64,000 nt of DNA from an uncultured Oscillospiraceae bacterium (GTDB lineage: Bacteria > Bacillota > Clostridia > Oscillospirales > Acutalibacteraceae), in NCBI GenBank assembly GCA_902492895.1, contig CABUNG010000006.1, forward strand, positions 1 through 64,000, written 5' to 3'. This document shows, piece after piece, positions 1 to 8,750 of this stretch. The translations under genes and the position numbers were made by a program. The notes beneath the pieces were generated by a model that was given only the letters and a program-made list of their open reading frames with translations, was not told the DNA's origin and did not search any database. Numbering within the stretch: the stretch's first letter is position 1; each line of letters opens with the position of its first letter.

Positions 1-176
1 GCCCATTCGAGAATGCTTCCGCATTCTCCCCGCGTAATCGTATCCCACGGCTGCCTTTCCACACTCTCTTCCTCAGCGTTTTTGGCAGCCCATTCGAGAA
101 TGCTTCCGCATTCTCCCCGCGTAATCGTATCCCACGGCTGCCCTTCCACATTCTTTCCCTCAGCGTTTTTGGCAGC
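1..176. repeat. Two tandem copies of an 87-bp repeat, cut by the window start
   Basis: The unit starting at base 1 is repeated from base 88 and ends near 176. The copies are almost identical, with a few substitutions in the second half. Each unit holds a perfect 8-bp hairpin, GAGAATGC-TTCC-GCATTCTC. The period is a multiple of three and lacks stops, so several frames stay open, but no frame has a credible start with conserved coding context. The array lies just downstream of the glycosyltransferase gene and probably continues to the left. It is related in sequence to the array at 60325-60681. Confidence 0.85.
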
Positions 177-206
177 GGCGCGGCCTTATTTTCCGCCGTG
201 AGAGAT

Positions 207-1163
207 TCATGCGTCGGCATCCTTGTCAAACGGCCGGATATTGCTCTCTTTACAAATATACAGGGGACGGTGTTTGGACTCCATATAGGTTTTTGCCAGA
301 TATTCCCCCAAAATCCCCATAAAAAGCATCTGGATGCCGCCGATAAGCAAAATGATGCACACGAGTGACGGCCAGCCGGCCACCGGATCTCCGAAAATCA
401 GCGCGCGGACAAAGATGATGATCAGAAACACGAAGGCCAGGAAGCAAAACAAAACGCCCATCACCGCGGCCATGGCCAGCGGTTTGGTGGAAAACGCCAC
501 GATGCCATCAATACTGTACAAAAAAAGCTTCCAAAACGACCATTTGGTCTCGCCCGCAGCCCGCTCCACATTCTCGAATTCGATCCATTTCGTATCAAAA
601 CCGCACCAGCCGAACAAGCCCTTCGAGAAGCGGTTGTATTCGCAGAGTTCCAGCAGAGAATTGACGTACTGCCGCGTCATCACCCGATAGTCCCGGGCCC
701 CGTCCATAATCTCGGTCTTGGAGAGTTTCCGGATGAGCCAATAAAACATCCGGGCAAAAAAGGAACGCACCGGGGGTTCCCCTTTTCGTGTCACCCGACG
801 GGTTGCGACCGAGTCGTATCCATCTTCCCGAATGCTGCGCATCATTTCCGGCAGCAGGGAGGGAGGATCCTGCAGATCCGCGTCCATAATGGCCACAAAA
901 TCCCCCGAAGCATACCGAAGGCCCGCAAACATAGCAGATTCTTTACCGAAATTGCGGGAAAAAGAGACGTATTTCACCCGTTCATCCGTATCCGCCAAGG
1001 CTTTGAGCTGCGCGAGCGTCGTATCCTTGGAGCCGTCATTGACGAACACATATTCAAAAGCATACGCCGGCATCAGAGCCGACACCCGGCAAATTTCCTG
1101 GTAAAACAGCGGGAGAACCTCCGCCTCATTATAGCATGGGACTACCACCGAGATTTTCTCCAT
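207..1163 (-). CDS. Family 2 glycosyltransferase, polyprenyl-phosphate (GtrB/DPM1-like) type
   Basis: Predicted to move a sugar from a nucleotide sugar to a membrane polyprenyl phosphate for use in cell-envelope glycosylation. The 318-residue product opens with the GT2 signature VVVPCYNEAE and has the metal-binding segment MDADLQDPP near residue 95. Two hydrophobic segments in the last 90 residues (around MAAVMGVLFCFLAF and LVCIILLIGGIQMLFMG) match the membrane hairpin of GtrB/DPM1 enzymes. The start at 1163 is chosen over an upstream ATG because GGAGG lies a few bases before it. It stands alone, and a repeat array follows its stop. The sugar and acceptor cannot be told from the sequence. Confidence 0.88.
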   Translation of the reverse strand: MEKISVVVPCYNEAEVLPLFYQEICRVSALMPAYAFEYVFVNDGSKDTTLAQLKALADTDERVKYVSFSRNFGKESAMFAGLRYASGDFVAIMDADLQDPPSLLPEMMRSIREDGYDSVATRRVTRKGEPPVRSFFARMFYWLIRKLSKTEIMDGARDYRVMTRQYVNSLLELCEYNRFSKGLFGWCGFDTKWIEFENVERAAGETKWSFWKLFLYSIDGIVAFSTKPLAMAAVMGVLFCFLAFVFLIIIFVRALIFGDPVAGWPSLVCIILLIGGIQMLFMGILGEYLAKTYMESKHRPLYICKESNIRPFDKDADA

Positions 1164-1300
1164 TTTCCCTTTCCTCCCTGCCGCCAAAGTGGGGACGTCC
1201 TTCCATAACATAGTGGATACATCCGCGCCTATTGCTGCAGAGCCGCCATGCCGCCCATAAATTCTACCGTTCTGCAACCTCGAATCGGACTTCCGGATCT

Positions 1301-2071
1301 CTACCGCAGATCCAGCGTCTGCACGTCTTTGGTGCGCCCGGTCGCGTCGTCGATCTCAAACAGCACGGCGTTGAGCATGCAAGGGCCCGGTGCTGTCGCA
1401 AAGCGAACCGGCAGTTTATCTTTCATCTTGGAGATCGCGAGTTCCGGCCGGATCCCCAAAACCGACTCGTATGGCCCCGTCATGCCGGCGTCGGTAACGA
1501 ACCCGGTCCCGTTCGGCAGAATCTGTCCGTCCGCCGTCTGCACATGGGTATGCGTCCCAAAGAGGGCGGAAATCCGGCCGTCCGCGTAATAGGCGAGGGC
1601 CTTTTTTTCCGCGGTTGCTTCGGCATGGAAATCCACCACGCAGAATTTGGGGTGCCCCGCCTCGTCGAGCAGCCGGTCCAGCGTTTCGAACGGACAGGCG
1701 AGAGGTTCCATATACACGACGCCCATTAGATTGATGACCGTCACCTGAAACCGCCCCTTGTCCACCACGCACAGGCCTTTCCCGGGGGCGGACGCGGGGA
1801 AATTGCCGGGACGGACGATGCAGGGGGATTCGTCGAGCATGTCGTAGAATTCCCGGCGGCGGAACGTGTGATTTCCCGCCGTGATGGCGTCGGCGCCGCT
1901 GTCGAAAATATGCGTGGCGGCGGCCGGCGTGATGCCGTTGCCGTCGGCGGCGTTTTCGCCGTTGACGATGCATACGTCCACGGCGTACTGCCGTTTGATC
2001 ACCGGCAGGAGCCGTCTCAGATGGGCGCAGCCGGAGGAACCCACGACATCGCCCACACACAGAATATGCAT
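1301..2071 (-). CDS. ymdB: YmdB-family metallophosphoesterase
   Basis: A 256-residue member of the TIGR00282/YmdB family, dinuclear-metal phosphodiesterases reported to act on cyclic nucleotides. Metal-binding motifs are in order: CVGDVVGSSG at the N-terminus, NGENAADGNG near residue 40, AGNHTF near 65, and GTHTHVQTADG and TDAGMTG in the second half. The start at 2071 follows AAGGGAGG; the upstream open extension has no support. It lies directly downstream of rny on the same strand, the same pairing as ymdA-ymdB in Bacillus. A hairpin between the two genes may lower ymdB expression. Confidence 0.92.
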   Translation of the reverse strand: MHILCVGDVVGSSGCAHLRRLLPVIKRQYAVDVCIVNGENAADGNGITPAAATHIFDSGADAITAGNHTFRRREFYDMLDESPCIVRPGNFPASAPGKGLCVVDKGRFQVTVINLMGVVYMEPLACPFETLDRLLDEAGHPKFCVVDFHAEATAEKKALAYYADGRISALFGTHTHVQTADGQILPNGTGFVTDAGMTGPYESVLGIRPELAISKMKDKLPVRFATAPGPCMLNAVLFEIDDATGRTKDVQTLDLR

Positions 2072-2124
2072 TGCACAGGGCCTCCCTTTCGTTGGATGAT
2101 CACGGCCCCGGGGCCGGAGAAAAG

Positions 2125-2156
2125 GCATCGCGCGGGAGAAATCCCCCGCGCGATGC
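2125..2156 (-). terminator. Hairpin between rny and ymdB (terminator or attenuator)
   Basis: Two perfect 12-base arms, GCATCGCGCGGG at 2125-2136 and CCCGCGCGATGC at 2145-2156, with an 8-base loop, are followed on the minus strand by CTTTTCT. It fits a rho-independent terminator after rny. ymdB begins only 53 bases further on, so partial read-through is likely. Confidence 0.7.
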
Positions 2157-2167
2157 GCCAAACCGTT

Positions 2168-3739
2168 TTATTTGGCAAACTCGACCGCGCGGTTTTCGCG
2201 GATGAGATGCACCTTGATCTGGCCGGGATAGTCGAGGGTGGATTCGATCTTTTTCGCGATATCGCGGGCCAGCAGCGTCATCTGATCGTCGTTGACCTGG
2301 TCCGGCCGCACAATGATGCGGATTTCCCGGCCGGCCTGAATGGCGAAGGAGCGTTCCACGCCCTGGAACTCGTTCGCCACTTCTTCCAGTTTTTCCAGAC
2401 GCTTGATATAATTCTCGAGATTTTCCCGCCGGGCACCCGGACGGGCGGCGGAAATCGCGTCGGCGGCCTGTACCAGGCAGGCGACCACGGTCGTAGCCTC
2501 CACATCGCCGTGGTGGGCCTGGATCGCGTGGACAACCGCTTCGCTCTCCTTGTACTTCCGGGCGATATCCACACCGATCTCGATGTGAGAACCTTCCACC
2601 TCATGATCGACGGCCTTGCCGATGTCATGCAGCAGGCCGGCCCGGCGGGCGACGACCGGATCGATGCCGAGCTCGCTCGCCATGATTCCGGACAGGAACG
2701 CGACCTCCATGGAGTGGTTCAGCACGTTCTGACCATAGCTGGTACGGTAGCGCAGACGGCCGAGAAGGCGGACGATTTCGGGATGGATGCCGTGCAGGCC
2801 GGTTTCAAGCACGGCGCGCTCGCCTTCGGATTTGATGGTGGCTTCCACGTCGCGGCGGGCCTTCTCCACCATTTCTTCGATGCGGGCGGGATGGATCCGG
2901 CCGTCCGAAATCAGGCGTTCGAGCGCCACGCGGGCGATTTCGCGCCGGACCGGGTCGAACCCGGAGAGGGTGATGGCCTCAGGGGTGTCGTCGATGATGA
3001 GATCGACGCCGGTGAGCGTCTCAATGGTGCGTATGTTGCGCCCCTCACGGCCGATGATGCGGCCTTTCATTTCGTCGTTCGGCAGCGGTACGACCGATAC
3101 GGTGGTTTCGGTCACCTGATCCGCGGCCACCCGCTGGATGGCATGGGAAATCAGGTTGCGGGCCCGCTGATCGGCCTCGTCCTTGAGCTGGGTTTCGTAT
3201 TCGTTGATCTTGAGCGCCTTTTCGTGGCTCAGTTCCTGAGACAGATTGCTCAGCAAATAATCCTTGGCCTGTTCGGCGGTGTAGCCGGAGATACGCTCCA
3301 GCATTTCGAACTGGCTCTTTTTCAGGCTTTCGACATCTTCCAAGCGCGCCTCGATATCCTGCTGTTTATTGGCGAGGAGCTCCTCTTTTTTCTCGTAGTT
3401 TTCGATTTTACGATCCAGGGTTTCTTCCTTCTGCTGAATGCGGCGCTCCTGGCGCTGCACATCGCTCCGCCGTTCCTTGAGTTCCTTCTCGGATTCGTTG
3501 CGCAGACGATGGATTTCATCCTTGGCTTCCAGCAGCATTTCCTTTTTCTTGGATTCCGCCGCGCTTTTGGCCTCGCTCATAATACGCTCAGCTTCGGCCT
3601 CAGCCGAACCGATCGCGGCTTCCGCTGTCTTTTTTCTATGAGAAACGCCGGACTTGAATGCGGCGAAGCCGGCGATAACAGCACCAACGAGCAACCCTGC
3701 CACGCACAACAGAATACCTACATACAGTGGTATCTGCAC
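2168..3739 (-). CDS. rny: Ribonuclease Y
   Basis: Membrane-anchored endoribonuclease that starts mRNA decay in Firmicutes. The 523-residue length is close to the usual 520. In order are an N-terminal membrane helix (LYVGILLCVAGLLVGAVIAG), a long charged coiled coil to about residue 190, a KH domain (GRIIGREGRNIRTIE), and an HD domain with HSMEVAF and the metal motif LLHDIGKAVDHE. The start is a GTG at 3739 placed 12 bases after AGGAGG; the longer upstream open frame is rejected because this brings the membrane helix to the N-terminus as in the family. Transcribed from a promoter near 3906-3935 and followed by ymdB. Confidence 0.96.
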   Translation of the reverse strand: MQIPLYVGILLCVAGLLVGAVIAGFAAFKSGVSHRKKTAEAAIGSAEAEAERIMSEAKSAAESKKKEMLLEAKDEIHRLRNESEKELKERRSDVQRQERRIQQKEETLDRKIENYEKKEELLANKQQDIEARLEDVESLKKSQFEMLERISGYTAEQAKDYLLSNLSQELSHEKALKINEYETQLKDEADQRARNLISHAIQRVAADQVTETTVSVVPLPNDEMKGRIIGREGRNIRTIETLTGVDLIIDDTPEAITLSGFDPVRREIARVALERLISDGRIHPARIEEMVEKARRDVEATIKSEGERAVLETGLHGIHPEIVRLLGRLRYRTSYGQNVLNHSMEVAFLSGIMASELGIDPVVARRAGLLHDIGKAVDHEVEGSHIEIGVDIARKYKESEAVVHAIQAHHGDVEATTVVACLVQAADAISAARPGARRENLENYIKRLEKLEEVANEFQGVERSFAIQAGREIRIIVRPDQVNDDQMTLLARDIAKKIESTLDYPGQIKVHLIRENRAVEFAK

Positions 3740-3905
3740 TTCTACGATACACCTCCTACAATTTTCTTTTCGCTTTTTTAAAGCTATCCCCCCGTCAAGA
3801 CGGGACGCATGGCACACCATGCGGGGAAAAATCAACACAGTTATAGGGCATTTGCAGTGAAAAAGCGACACCGTACCGCCTTCTCTTCCTGTATACCCAT
3901 CGTTT

Positions 3906-3935
3906 ATTTTATCGCGATTGTCACCACTCTGTCAA
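3906..3935 (-). promoter_or_regulatory. Sigma-A-type promoter of rny
   Basis: On the minus strand TTGACA (3930-3935) and TAAAAT (3906-3911) are 18 bases apart, about 170 bases upstream of the rny start. The 3740-4065 interval holds this promoter and the terminator of the ABC exporter operon; no other gene is seen there. Confidence 0.65.
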
Positions 3936-4023
3936 GTATAAACTTGCTTTCTCTCCCTCTTTTCTAAAATATCCCGAAAAACGGCCAAAAAACGGGGCGC
4001 TGCGGTTTCCGGGTGGAAAAACA

Positions 4024-4052
4024 GCGGAACACGGGCTCCTCCCGTGTTCCGC
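4024..4052 (-). terminator. Rho-independent terminator of the ABC exporter operon
   Basis: A perfect 12-bp stem (4024-4035 with 4041-4052) and a 5-base loop are followed on the minus strand by TGTTTTT. It lies just after the stop of the second ABC gene. Confidence 0.85.
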
Positions 4053-4065
4053 CAATTCCGTATGA

Positions 4066-5958
4066 TTATTCCAATTCGAATGCACCTGTATACAACTGAT
4101 AGTATTGCCCCTTTTCGGCGATGAGCTGGTCATGACTGCCCCGTTCGATGATCCGGCCCTGCTCGAGCACCAGGATCACATCCGCGTTTTTGACGGTGGA
4201 GAGCCTGTGCGCGATGACGAACACTGTTCTCCCCTGCATGAGAGCGTCCATCCCACGCTGCACGATGGCCTCGGTGCGGGTATCGATGGAACTGGTCGCT
4301 TCGTCGAGAATCATCACGGGCGGATCGGCCACCGCTGCCCGGGCGATGGCGATGAGCTGACGCTGGCCCTGGGACAGGTTGGAACCGTTGCTGGCGAGCG
4401 GCGTATGATAGCCGTCCGGCAGACGGGTGATGAAATCGTGAGCCCCGACCAGCTCGGCGGCGGCGATACAGTCTTCATCCGAAGCCTCGAGCCGGCCGTA
4501 ACGGATATTGTCCATGACGGTTCCGGTAAACAGGTTGGTGTCCTGCAGCACGATACCCATGCTGTGGCGCAGATCCGCCTTGCGGATTTTGTTGATGTTG
4601 ATCCCGTCGTACCGGACCTTGCCGTCCGCGATGTCATAGAAGCGGTTGATCAGGTTGGTGATGGTGGTTTTGCCCGCGCCGGTGGCGCCGACAAACGCAA
4701 CCTTCTGCCCCGCCTGCGCATAGAGCGTGATGTCGTGCAGCACGGTTTTCTCCGGGGTGTATCCGAAATCCACGTCGAACAGCCGCACATCCCCCGTCAA
4801 GCGGGTGTAGGTGACCGAGCCGTCGCCGCTGTGGGGATGCTTCCAGGCCCAGAGCCCCGTGCGCTCCGCGCATTCCACGAGCTGCCCGTCCACTTCCTTG
4901 GCGTTGACGAGGGTCACATAGCCGTCGTCGGTCTCCGGCTGCTCGTCGAGCAGATCGAAAATCCGCCGGGCGCCCGCCAATCCCATGACGACGGCGTTGA
5001 TCTGCTGGGACACCTGGTTGATGTTCCCGGCAAACTGCTTGGTCATGTTGAGGAAGGGCACCGCGATGCTGATGCTGAACGCCAGCCCCGACAGGGAGAG
5101 GTTGGGCGCCCCGGCCAGCAGGAGGAGTCCCCCGGTCAGCGCCACGATCACATACAGCACGTTGCCGATGTTGTTGAGAATCGGCGCGAGCGTATTGGCG
5201 TATTTGTTGGCCTGTTCCGCGTTGCGGAACAGCTCGTCGTTGACCTTGTCGAAATCCGCGATGCTCTCCCGCTCATGGCAGAAGACCTTGACGACCTTCT
5301 GGCCGTTCATCATCTCCTCCACAAAGCCCTCGACCTCGCCCAGCGACTGCTGCTGGCGGATGAAGTAGCGGGCCGAGTTGCCGCCGATTTTTTTCGTCAC
5401 CAGCAGCATAACGGCGACGCCCGCGATGACCACCAAAGTCAGCCATATGCTGTAATACATCATGATGCTGAAGATGGTGATGACGGTTACGGCCGAAATC
5501 ATCAGCTGGGGAAAGCTCTGAGAAATCATCTGGCGCAGCGTATCGATGTCGTTGGTGTAATAACTCATCACATCGCCGTAGTTGTGGGTATCAAAAAACC
5601 GGATGGGCAGAGTCTGCATGTCCCCGAACATCTTTACCCGCATTTTTTTGAGGAATCCCTGGGTGATTACGGCCATCATGCGGCTGAACACGAAGGCCGA
5701 GAGCAGGGAGAGCACATAAAACACGGCCAGCAGGGCGACGCTCGAGAGGATCGGTCCGGCGGCGGCTTCCCAGTCGCCGCTCTGCCAGGTGGTTTCCACC
5801 ACCGCGATGATTTTCTGCATGAAGACGGCGGGAACCGAACTGACCGCGGCGCTGAAGATGATGCAGAAAACCACAAAGGGCATCCGGCCCGGATAGAAGG
5901 CAAACAGGGTTTTGAACAGCCGGAGAAGCGTGCCTTTTTTCGTCGCCTTATTCCGCAT
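4066..5958 (-). CDS. ABC exporter half-transporter, consensus-site subunit
   Basis: A 630-residue half-transporter: an exporter-type membrane domain over the first ~330 residues, then a nucleotide-binding domain. Its ATP site elements are consensus: Walker A GATGAGKTT, signature LSQGQRQ, Walker B VMILDEATSSIDT with catalytic Glu, and switch His in VIAHRLSTV. It starts 11 bases inside the end of the upstream ABC gene, with AAGGCGG before the ATG, so the two are translationally coupled. With its partner it should form a heterodimeric exporter of the BmrCD/YheIH class, often linked to drug or lipid efflux. An insertion of about 45 residues before Walker A is typical of this subunit type. The substrate is unknown. 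Confidence 0.93.
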   Translation of the reverse strand: MRNKATKKGTLLRLFKTLFAFYPGRMPFVVFCIIFSAAVSSVPAVFMQKIIAVVETTWQSGDWEAAAGPILSSVALLAVFYVLSLLSAFVFSRMMAVITQGFLKKMRVKMFGDMQTLPIRFFDTHNYGDVMSYYTNDIDTLRQMISQSFPQLMISAVTVITIFSIMMYYSIWLTLVVIAGVAVMLLVTKKIGGNSARYFIRQQQSLGEVEGFVEEMMNGQKVVKVFCHERESIADFDKVNDELFRNAEQANKYANTLAPILNNIGNVLYVIVALTGGLLLLAGAPNLSLSGLAFSISIAVPFLNMTKQFAGNINQVSQQINAVVMGLAGARRIFDLLDEQPETDDGYVTLVNAKEVDGQLVECAERTGLWAWKHPHSGDGSVTYTRLTGDVRLFDVDFGYTPEKTVLHDITLYAQAGQKVAFVGATGAGKTTITNLINRFYDIADGKVRYDGININKIRKADLRHSMGIVLQDTNLFTGTVMDNIRYGRLEASDEDCIAAAELVGAHDFITRLPDGYHTPLASNGSNLSQGQRQLIAIARAAVADPPVMILDEATSSIDTRTEAIVQRGMDALMQGRTVFVIAHRLSTVKNADVILVLEQGRIIERGSHDQLIAEKGQYYQLYTGAFELE

Positions 5959-7693
5959 CCGAATCACCCGCCTTGTTCTGGGAGGTATAAACTTCCCGAT
6001 AAATATCGTCGGTTTCCAGCAGCTCTCTGTGGGTGCCGATTGCGTGGACGGTGCCGCCGTCCATAACGACGATCCGGTCGGCGTCCTCAACCGAGGCGGT
6101 CCGCTGGGCGATGATGATCTTGGTCGTCTCGGGGATGAACTCCCGGAACGCCTTGCGGATGAGCGCATCGGTTTTGGTATCCACCGCGCTGGTGGAATCG
6201 TCGAGAATCAGGATTTTCGGCCTTTTAAGAAGCGCTCTAGCGATGCAGAGCCGCTGCTTCTGCCCGCCGGAGACGTTGGACCCGCCCTGTTCGATATAGG
6301 TGTCGTAGCCGTCGGGGAAACTCTGGATAAAAGCGTCGGCCTGGGCCAGGCGGCAGGCTTCCTTAAGCTCGTCGTCGGTGGCGTCCGGATTGCCCCAGCG
6401 CAGGTTTTCCTTGATGGTGCCGGAAAAGAGCTCGTTTTTCTGCAGCACCACCGCGACCTGGTTGCGCAGGGCCTCCAGGTCATACGACCGCACATCCACT
6501 CCCCCGACCCGGACCGTGCCCTCAGTCGCGTCGTACAGGCGGGGAATGAGCTGGATCAGCGACGACTTGGAGGATCCCGTTCCGCCGATGATGCCGATCG
6601 TCTCCCCCGACCCGATATGCAGATCAATGGCCGCGAGGGCCATCCGCTCGGCTTTCTGGGAATATTTGAAGCTCACGTGATCGAAATCCACCGAACCGTC
6701 CCGCACCTCGGTAACGGCGTCATGCGGGCTTTCGAGCGCGCTTTCCTCCTGCAGGACCTCGACGATCCGCTTGGCCGACTCGCTCGCCATGGTGATCATG
6801 ACGAACACCATAGACACCATCATCAGGCTGCTCAGGATCTGGAAGCTGTATGTAAGCAGGGAGGAGAACTGCCCCACGTCCAGATCGAGGCCCCGGCTGG
6901 TGATAATCGTATAAGAGCCGAAGGACAGGACGAACACCATGACGGTGTAGAGGCAGAACTGCATCAGGGGATTGTTGATGGCCAGAATTTTCTCCGCCCG
7001 GGTGAAATCCGCGCAGACATCCTCCGCAGCAGCGGAAAATTTCTCTTTTTCATAGTCCTCCCGCACGAAGGATTTGACCACCCGCATCCCCTTGATGTTC
7101 TCCTGGATGGAATTGTTCAAAACATCGTACTTGTGGAACACCTTCTTAAAGAGCGGCATAACCTTGCGGATGACGGCGAACAGTCCAAAACCCAGCAGCG
7201 GCGCCACAATGAGGAAAATAAAAGCCATGCGCCCTCCCATGACGAAGGCCATCACGAACGCGAAGATCAGCATGAGCGGACAGCGGATCGCGGTGCGGAT
7301 GATCATCATGTAGGCGTTCTGGACGTTGGTGACGTCGGTCGTCAGACGGGTCACGAGAGACGAAGTCGAAAACTTGTCGATGTTCTCAAAGGAATAGGTC
7401 TGGATTTTGCCGAACAGGTCTTTGCGCAGATTGCGGGCGAACCCGCTCGATGCCGTGGCGCAGGCCGTCCCGGCCATCCGGCCGAAGATGAGGGACAGCG
7501 TCGCCATCGCCACGAGCAGCAGACCGTATTTCAGGATGACGTCGATCGTGCATCCGGCTTTGATTTGGTTGACAAGACGTGCGACGATAAATGGGATGAT
7601 GCATTCGAGCATCACCTCGCCGGATACCAAAATCGGCGCCAGAATCGACGGCCGCTTGTATTCCCGTATCGATTTCGCCAGTTCTCTGATCAT
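5948..7693 (-). CDS. ABC exporter half-transporter, degenerate-site subunit
   Basis: A 581-residue half-transporter, first gene of the two-gene operon. Six membrane helices span about residues 15-300 and the ATPase domain follows. Walker A reads GGTGSSKSS and the signature VSGGQKQR. Walker B is ILILDDSTSAVDT, with Asp where the catalytic Glu normally sits, and the switch is IIIAQRTASV, with Gln in place of His. This subunit therefore carries the weak ATP site of an asymmetric heterodimer. The start at 7693 follows AAAGGAGG at good spacing. A TTGACA-17-TATACT promoter lies about 130 bases upstream. Confidence 0.93.
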   Translation of the reverse strand: MIRELAKSIREYKRPSILAPILVSGEVMLECIIPFIVARLVNQIKAGCTIDVILKYGLLLVAMATLSLIFGRMAGTACATASSGFARNLRKDLFGKIQTYSFENIDKFSTSSLVTRLTTDVTNVQNAYMMIIRTAIRCPLMLIFAFVMAFVMGGRMAFIFLIVAPLLGFGLFAVIRKVMPLFKKVFHKYDVLNNSIQENIKGMRVVKSFVREDYEKEKFSAAAEDVCADFTRAEKILAINNPLMQFCLYTVMVFVLSFGSYTIITSRGLDLDVGQFSSLLTYSFQILSSLMMVSMVFVMITMASESAKRIVEVLQEESALESPHDAVTEVRDGSVDFDHVSFKYSQKAERMALAAIDLHIGSGETIGIIGGTGSSKSSLIQLIPRLYDATEGTVRVGGVDVRSYDLEALRNQVAVVLQKNELFSGTIKENLRWGNPDATDDELKEACRLAQADAFIQSFPDGYDTYIEQGGSNVSGGQKQRLCIARALLKRPKILILDDSTSAVDTKTDALIRKAFREFIPETTKIIIAQRTASVEDADRIVVMDGGTVHAIGTHRELLETDDIYREVYTSQNKAGDSDAE

Positions 7694-7820
7694 GAAACGT
7701 ATCTTCCTCCTTTGTGGGCGAAACGGCATTCCAGCGATGCCGTTTTGCGAAAAACGAGTGAAAAAACATCAGTGCAGGTCCGGAATATCCGGACTTACGC
7801 TGACGCTGCTCGACAGAAAA

Positions 7821-7849
7821 AGTATACACCTTCCATTTTTCGTTGTCAA
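7821..7849 (-). promoter_or_regulatory. Near-consensus sigma-A promoter of the ABC exporter operon
   Basis: On the minus strand TTGACA (7844-7849) and TATACT (7821-7826) are exactly 17 bases apart. The start point would be near 7814, about 120 bases before the first ATG. The rest of 7850-7999 shows no gene or clear signal. Confidence 0.8.
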
Positions 7850-7999
7850 CGGACAAGGGGCGCAACGAACCTGAAATTGGAAAAATGTCCTCTCGAGTCC
7901 CGCAGCCGGGCGGACATTTTGGTGAATTAGGCGGTTTTAACTGCAGCCGCCATCCTGCAAAGAGACCGGCATCTCCGTCTCCTTTTTTCCATATTCCTC

Positions 8000-8028
8000 T
8001 TGATTTTTGAAATAGAATATGCTAAAAT
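8000..8028 (+). promoter_or_regulatory. Promoter of tRNA-Gly
   Basis: TTGATT (8000-8005), a 17-base spacer and TAAAAT (8023-8028) preceded by the extended TG lie 17 bases before the mature tRNA 5' end. Confidence 0.75.
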
Positions 8029-8045
8029 CGTTCCTGTTCGATCGT

Positions 8046-8119
8046 GCGGGTGTAGTTCAATGGTAGAACATCAGCTTCCCAAGCTGAATACGAGGGTTCG
8101 ATTCCCTTCACCCGCTCCA
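8046..8119 (+). tRNA. tRNA-Gly, anticodon CCC
   Basis: A full cloverleaf can be drawn: acceptor GCGGGTG with CACCCGC, a D-arm with GTTCAATGGTAGAAC, an anticodon stem TCAGC/GCTGA around loop TTCCCAA giving anticodon CCC, and a T-arm with GGTTCGATTCC. Discriminator T and an encoded CCA (8117-8119) follow. It reads GGG codons. A promoter and terminator flank it, so it is a single-gene unit. Confidence 0.95.
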
Positions 8120-8146
8120 AATCAAAGAGCGAACTTTGATACAAAG

Positions 8147-8176
8147 ACAGCCTTCCAATTTGGAGGGCTGTTTTTT
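8147..8176 (+). terminator. Terminator of tRNA-Gly
   Basis: An 11-bp stem (8147-8157 with 8161-8171, one G-U pair), 3-base loop and six T residues follow the tRNA by about 30 bases. Confidence 0.88.
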
Positions 8177-8298
8177 GTGTCTATGCCCGGAAATCCTTGA
8201 TATTGCTGGCTTTCCGGGCTTTTTCTTTTTTCAGCGCCGCCGGAATCGGGTGGATAAAGCCCCTTGAAACCTATCGCTTAGTGGCCGCCGCGTCGGCG

Positions 8299-8398
8299 GT
8301 GGGTGCAAAAATCGCTGTTTTTGCACCCACGTATATAAAAGCAGGCAAAAAAGAACTGCGTGAAAAAGTATACTCTTTTAGCCTTATACTTTTTCACG
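8299..8398. repeat. Two perfect inverted repeats in the intergenic stretch 8177-8421
   Basis: The first has 13-bp arms, GTGGGTGCAAAAA at 8299-8311 and its complement at 8318-8330, with a 6-base loop. The second has 14-bp arms, CGTGAAAAAGTATA at 8359-8372 and its complement at 8385-8398, with a 12-base loop. Neither ends in a clean T-run. They lie between the tRNA terminator and the promoter of the surface protein. The core GTGGGTGCAAA recurs at 11325-11335, on the other side of that gene. Confidence 0.8.
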
Positions 8399-8421
8399 TC
8401 TCCGTTCTTCCTCATAAATGA

Positions 8422-8450
8422 TTGAAAACCCGAACAGGTCATGCTATAAT
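8422..8450 (+). promoter_or_regulatory. Promoter of the surface-protein gene, long leader
   Basis: TTGAAA (8422-8427), a 17-base spacer and TATAAT (8445-8450) with an extended TG. The ATG is at 8751, so the transcript would have a leader of about 295 bases. Within it I see small hairpins, such as CGGTT/AACCG near 8540 and TACAAA/TTTGTA near 8668, but no known riboswitch class. Confidence 0.75.
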
Positions 8451-8750
8451 ACATGCGAAAAATGGTTTTACTTCGCCTCTTTGGCACAATAGGACACAAC
8501 ATAATCCGCAGATACTTAGGCTTTTTAATAAATGATTCGGTTCTCATAAACCGGAACGTCAACACAGCTAAATGAACCTATCCGGCTTTTTTGTGCTATC
8601 TGAATATAAAAAGAGGGCGAGATATCCGGAAAGGCGATGGCTGATGGGAAAGACGTTACAAATCCTTTGTAGCGCCAGGAAAGGCGAAACCATATTTAAC
8701 CGGACGCACACCGAACAAAAGTGCAAAATATAAGAAAGGAAATCATTGAC

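Noticed and set aside
1..176. CRISPR array
   Set aside because: Whole units repeat with no variable spacers, and no cas genes are present. The same applies to the arrays at 30207 and 60325.
5948..7693. Degenerate Walker B and switch residues as a dead transporter
   Set aside because: Asymmetric heterodimeric ABC exporters normally have one degenerate site, and the partner gene has a full consensus site.
1868..7930. Very long plus-strand open frames opposite ymdB, rny and the ABC genes
   Set aside because: They lie antisense to genes with clear motifs, have compositional repeats typical of GC-rich shadow frames, and lack ribosome sites and recognisable domains.
8278..8565. 95-codon minus-strand frame upstream of the surface protein
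   Set aside because: It covers the two inverted repeats and the promoter on the opposite strand, has no ribosome site, and its composition is erratic.
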